Shown piece by piece: positions 19,064 through 20,156 of a stretch of DNA of 20,156 nucleotides. The stretch is from Elysia marginata (Eukaryota > Mollusca > Gastropoda > Plakobranchidae), in contig BMAT01010805.1 of the NCBI GenBank assembly GCA_019649035.1, positions 172,781-192,936 of the forward strand. Reading direction: 5' to 3'. A program made the translations under genes and the position numbers. A model generated the notes under the pieces. The model had not been told where the DNA came from, ran no database searches, and was given only the letters and a program-made list of their open reading frames with translations. Every line of letters starts with the position of its first letter. Positions within the stretch are counted from its first letter, which is position 1.

Positions 19064-19826
19064 CTGCAAAAAAAAGCTTAATTTTTTACAAAGCTAAAAC
19101 GTCGCTTAAGATGAGCTTAGAACATTGAGATTGTCGGGATTTGAAAACCGTCTCAACATTTCTATTTGACTATCTTGCAGACCAGTTCACTTTAGTTAAA
19201 AAAGTTAAAAAGTAAAAGTCTTAGGTTAAATTTTATTTGTAAAAATAATTTTTACCCTCTTTACGGGATCATCGATAAAAAACTCTCATGTCACTTTTGT
19301 CAGCTCACTATTGCCACGCGTTAGTTTCACAAAAGATTATCATAAAGTAAAGTCGTTTATACTGCCATCCCTTCACAATAGAAAAAAAACAACGGGAAAT
19401 TATGTTTGTTCAAATGGTAAGGCCGCTATAAGACGCGCTCTAATTTCCTTAATTGTGCGGCGTCTTTTGCGGGCTGGATACATGTACAGACGAAAAGATT
19501 AGCCATTTTTTTTTCATTTATTGCCGATGTCAAATTGTCTATTCGACTTTGATTATCGAAAAAGTCCTTAAGCAAGTACCAGCATGCGCTTTACCCCTAA
19601 GCCGATTAGAAACAAAAAAGTTAGACATATTCTAAATTTTTGTTTTACAAAAAGGAAAGCAATTTCGCCAGGTGAAAAAAGTAAAACCATTGTACTAAAT
19701 ACTTTTCATTCACCCTTCTACTCGCATTACTTTACTGTATGTCTGGCATCCGGATAACAGCAGAAGTTTGAGAAAGGTTACACAAAAGCAAGCTGTGGTG
19801 TCATGGCTATATTATAGGCCTAGATC
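19064..19826. other. AT-rich non-coding DNA
   Basis: No feature is recognised between the possible zinc-finger exon and the mariner element. The plus-strand open frames at 19311-19502 and 19453-19635 have no known motif. Confidence 0.45.
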
Positions 19827-20156
19827 TACGAGGTCCGTTTCAAAAATAAGTTTCCCACCTCCATAAATCAACAAACAAAAGGCATAAGATGATGAAATTT
19901 CGCACAGATTGCCTTTAATATCTGATCTATTCAACGTAGTATCCACCATTGTTGGCGCATTTCTCTATCCGTTGTAACCAGTCTTTAAATGCAGTGACGT
20001 AAGAACATTTGTCCAGGTTCTTATTTGCTACTTTCGTAGCCTGAATAATGTCCTCTTCTGTTTCAAATCGCTGGCCGCGAAGATGTTCTTTCATTTTAGG
20101 GAATAGGCGAAAATCACAGGGGGCAAGGTCAGATGAATAGCGAGGATGCTCCAGCA
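19827..20156 (-). mobile_element. Mariner-type DNA transposon, 3' part (cut by window edge)
   Basis: A TA dinucleotide (19827-19828), the target site of the Tc1/mariner superfamily, is followed by an outer terminal repeat starting CGAGGTCCGTTTCAAAAATA (19829 onward). Mariners with terminal repeats beginning CGAGGT are common in invertebrates. About 98 bases separate this end from the transposase stop codon. The other end, and therefore the second terminal repeat and second TA, lies outside the window. Confidence 0.85.
19927..20156 (-). CDS. Mariner transposase, C-terminal fragment
   Basis: This enzyme performs cut-and-paste transposition with a DDD/E catalytic triad that binds two metal ions. 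Seventy-five codons are visible, from the window edge to TAG (19927-19929), without interruption. The fragment opens LEHPRYSSDLAPCDFRLFPK, the signature around the third catalytic aspartate of mariner transposases (the D of APCDF; compare SPDLAPSDY in Mos1). It continues with KEHLRGQRFETEEDI and ends with the usual W-x-x-R-x-x-K-C...GGYYVE tail. The expected full length is about 345 residues, so about 270 residues, including the DNA-binding domain and the first two aspartates, are off the edge. The uninterrupted frame suggests a fairly young copy, but the sample is short. Confidence 0.88.
   Translation of the reverse strand, partial: LEHPRYSSDLAPCDFRLFPKMKEHLRGQRFETEEDIIQATKVANKNLDKCSYVTAFKDWLQRIEKCANNGGYYVE

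Noticed and set aside
1-20156. tRNA genes, CRISPR arrays, bacterial operons, riboswitches
   Set aside because: No tRNA A/B box pair, spaced direct-repeat array or bacterial-type gene spacing was found on reading; the window is eukaryotic in character.

Overview
The window looks like gene-poor, AT-rich, non-coding DNA from an animal, most likely a marine invertebrate; a mollusc or related lophotrochozoan is my guess, not a demonstrated assignment. The grounds are low coding density, no operon-like or bacterial gene layout, many long microsatellites, a LINE of the APE-endonuclease type carrying a 2A peptide, and a mariner transposon. I see no complete host gene.

The main object is a nearly full-length non-LTR retrotransposon (LINE) on the minus strand, about 11444-17082 (about 5.64 kb). 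It is bounded by a perfect 14-bp direct repeat (11430-11443 and 17083-17096) that I read as its target-site duplication. Read 5' to 3' on the minus strand it has: a 5' UTR (17082-16702); ORF1 (from 16701), with a short hydrophobic leader, a canonical 2A motif, a coiled coil, an RRM-like domain and a C-terminal domain; an arginine/proline-rich ORF1 tail built on a 24-bp tandem repeat; ORF2 (from about 15450), with an apurinic-like endonuclease, a reverse transcriptase with YADD, and a C-terminal CCHC-like zinc knuckle; then a 3' UTR ending in a GGCC stem-loop, AATAAA and short TTCAA-type tandem repeats. In life ORF1 would coat the RNA, the endonuclease would nick the target and the reverse transcriptase would copy the RNA from its 3' end. 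This copy has several in-frame stops and two frame changes and is dead.

The right edge (19827-20156) holds the 3' part of a mariner-type DNA transposon on the minus strand: a TA target site, the outer terminal repeat, and the last 75 codons of the transposase with its third catalytic aspartate. The window cuts it.

The rest is AT-rich DNA with microsatellites: TC tracts at 3372 and 11235, a C15-A15-TAAA compound at 4863, GATA/GAGA at 8520, and TAG/TAA at 18756. A probable 3' tail of another retroposon lies near 2900-3003. A few small pockets richer in GC and CpG stand out. Three of them contain minus-strand open stretches next to plausible splice signals and could be isolated host exons: 1612-1791, 9482-9645 and 18948-19063. 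The last encodes a CX2C...HX2C pattern. These calls are weak and cannot be settled from sequence inspection alone.
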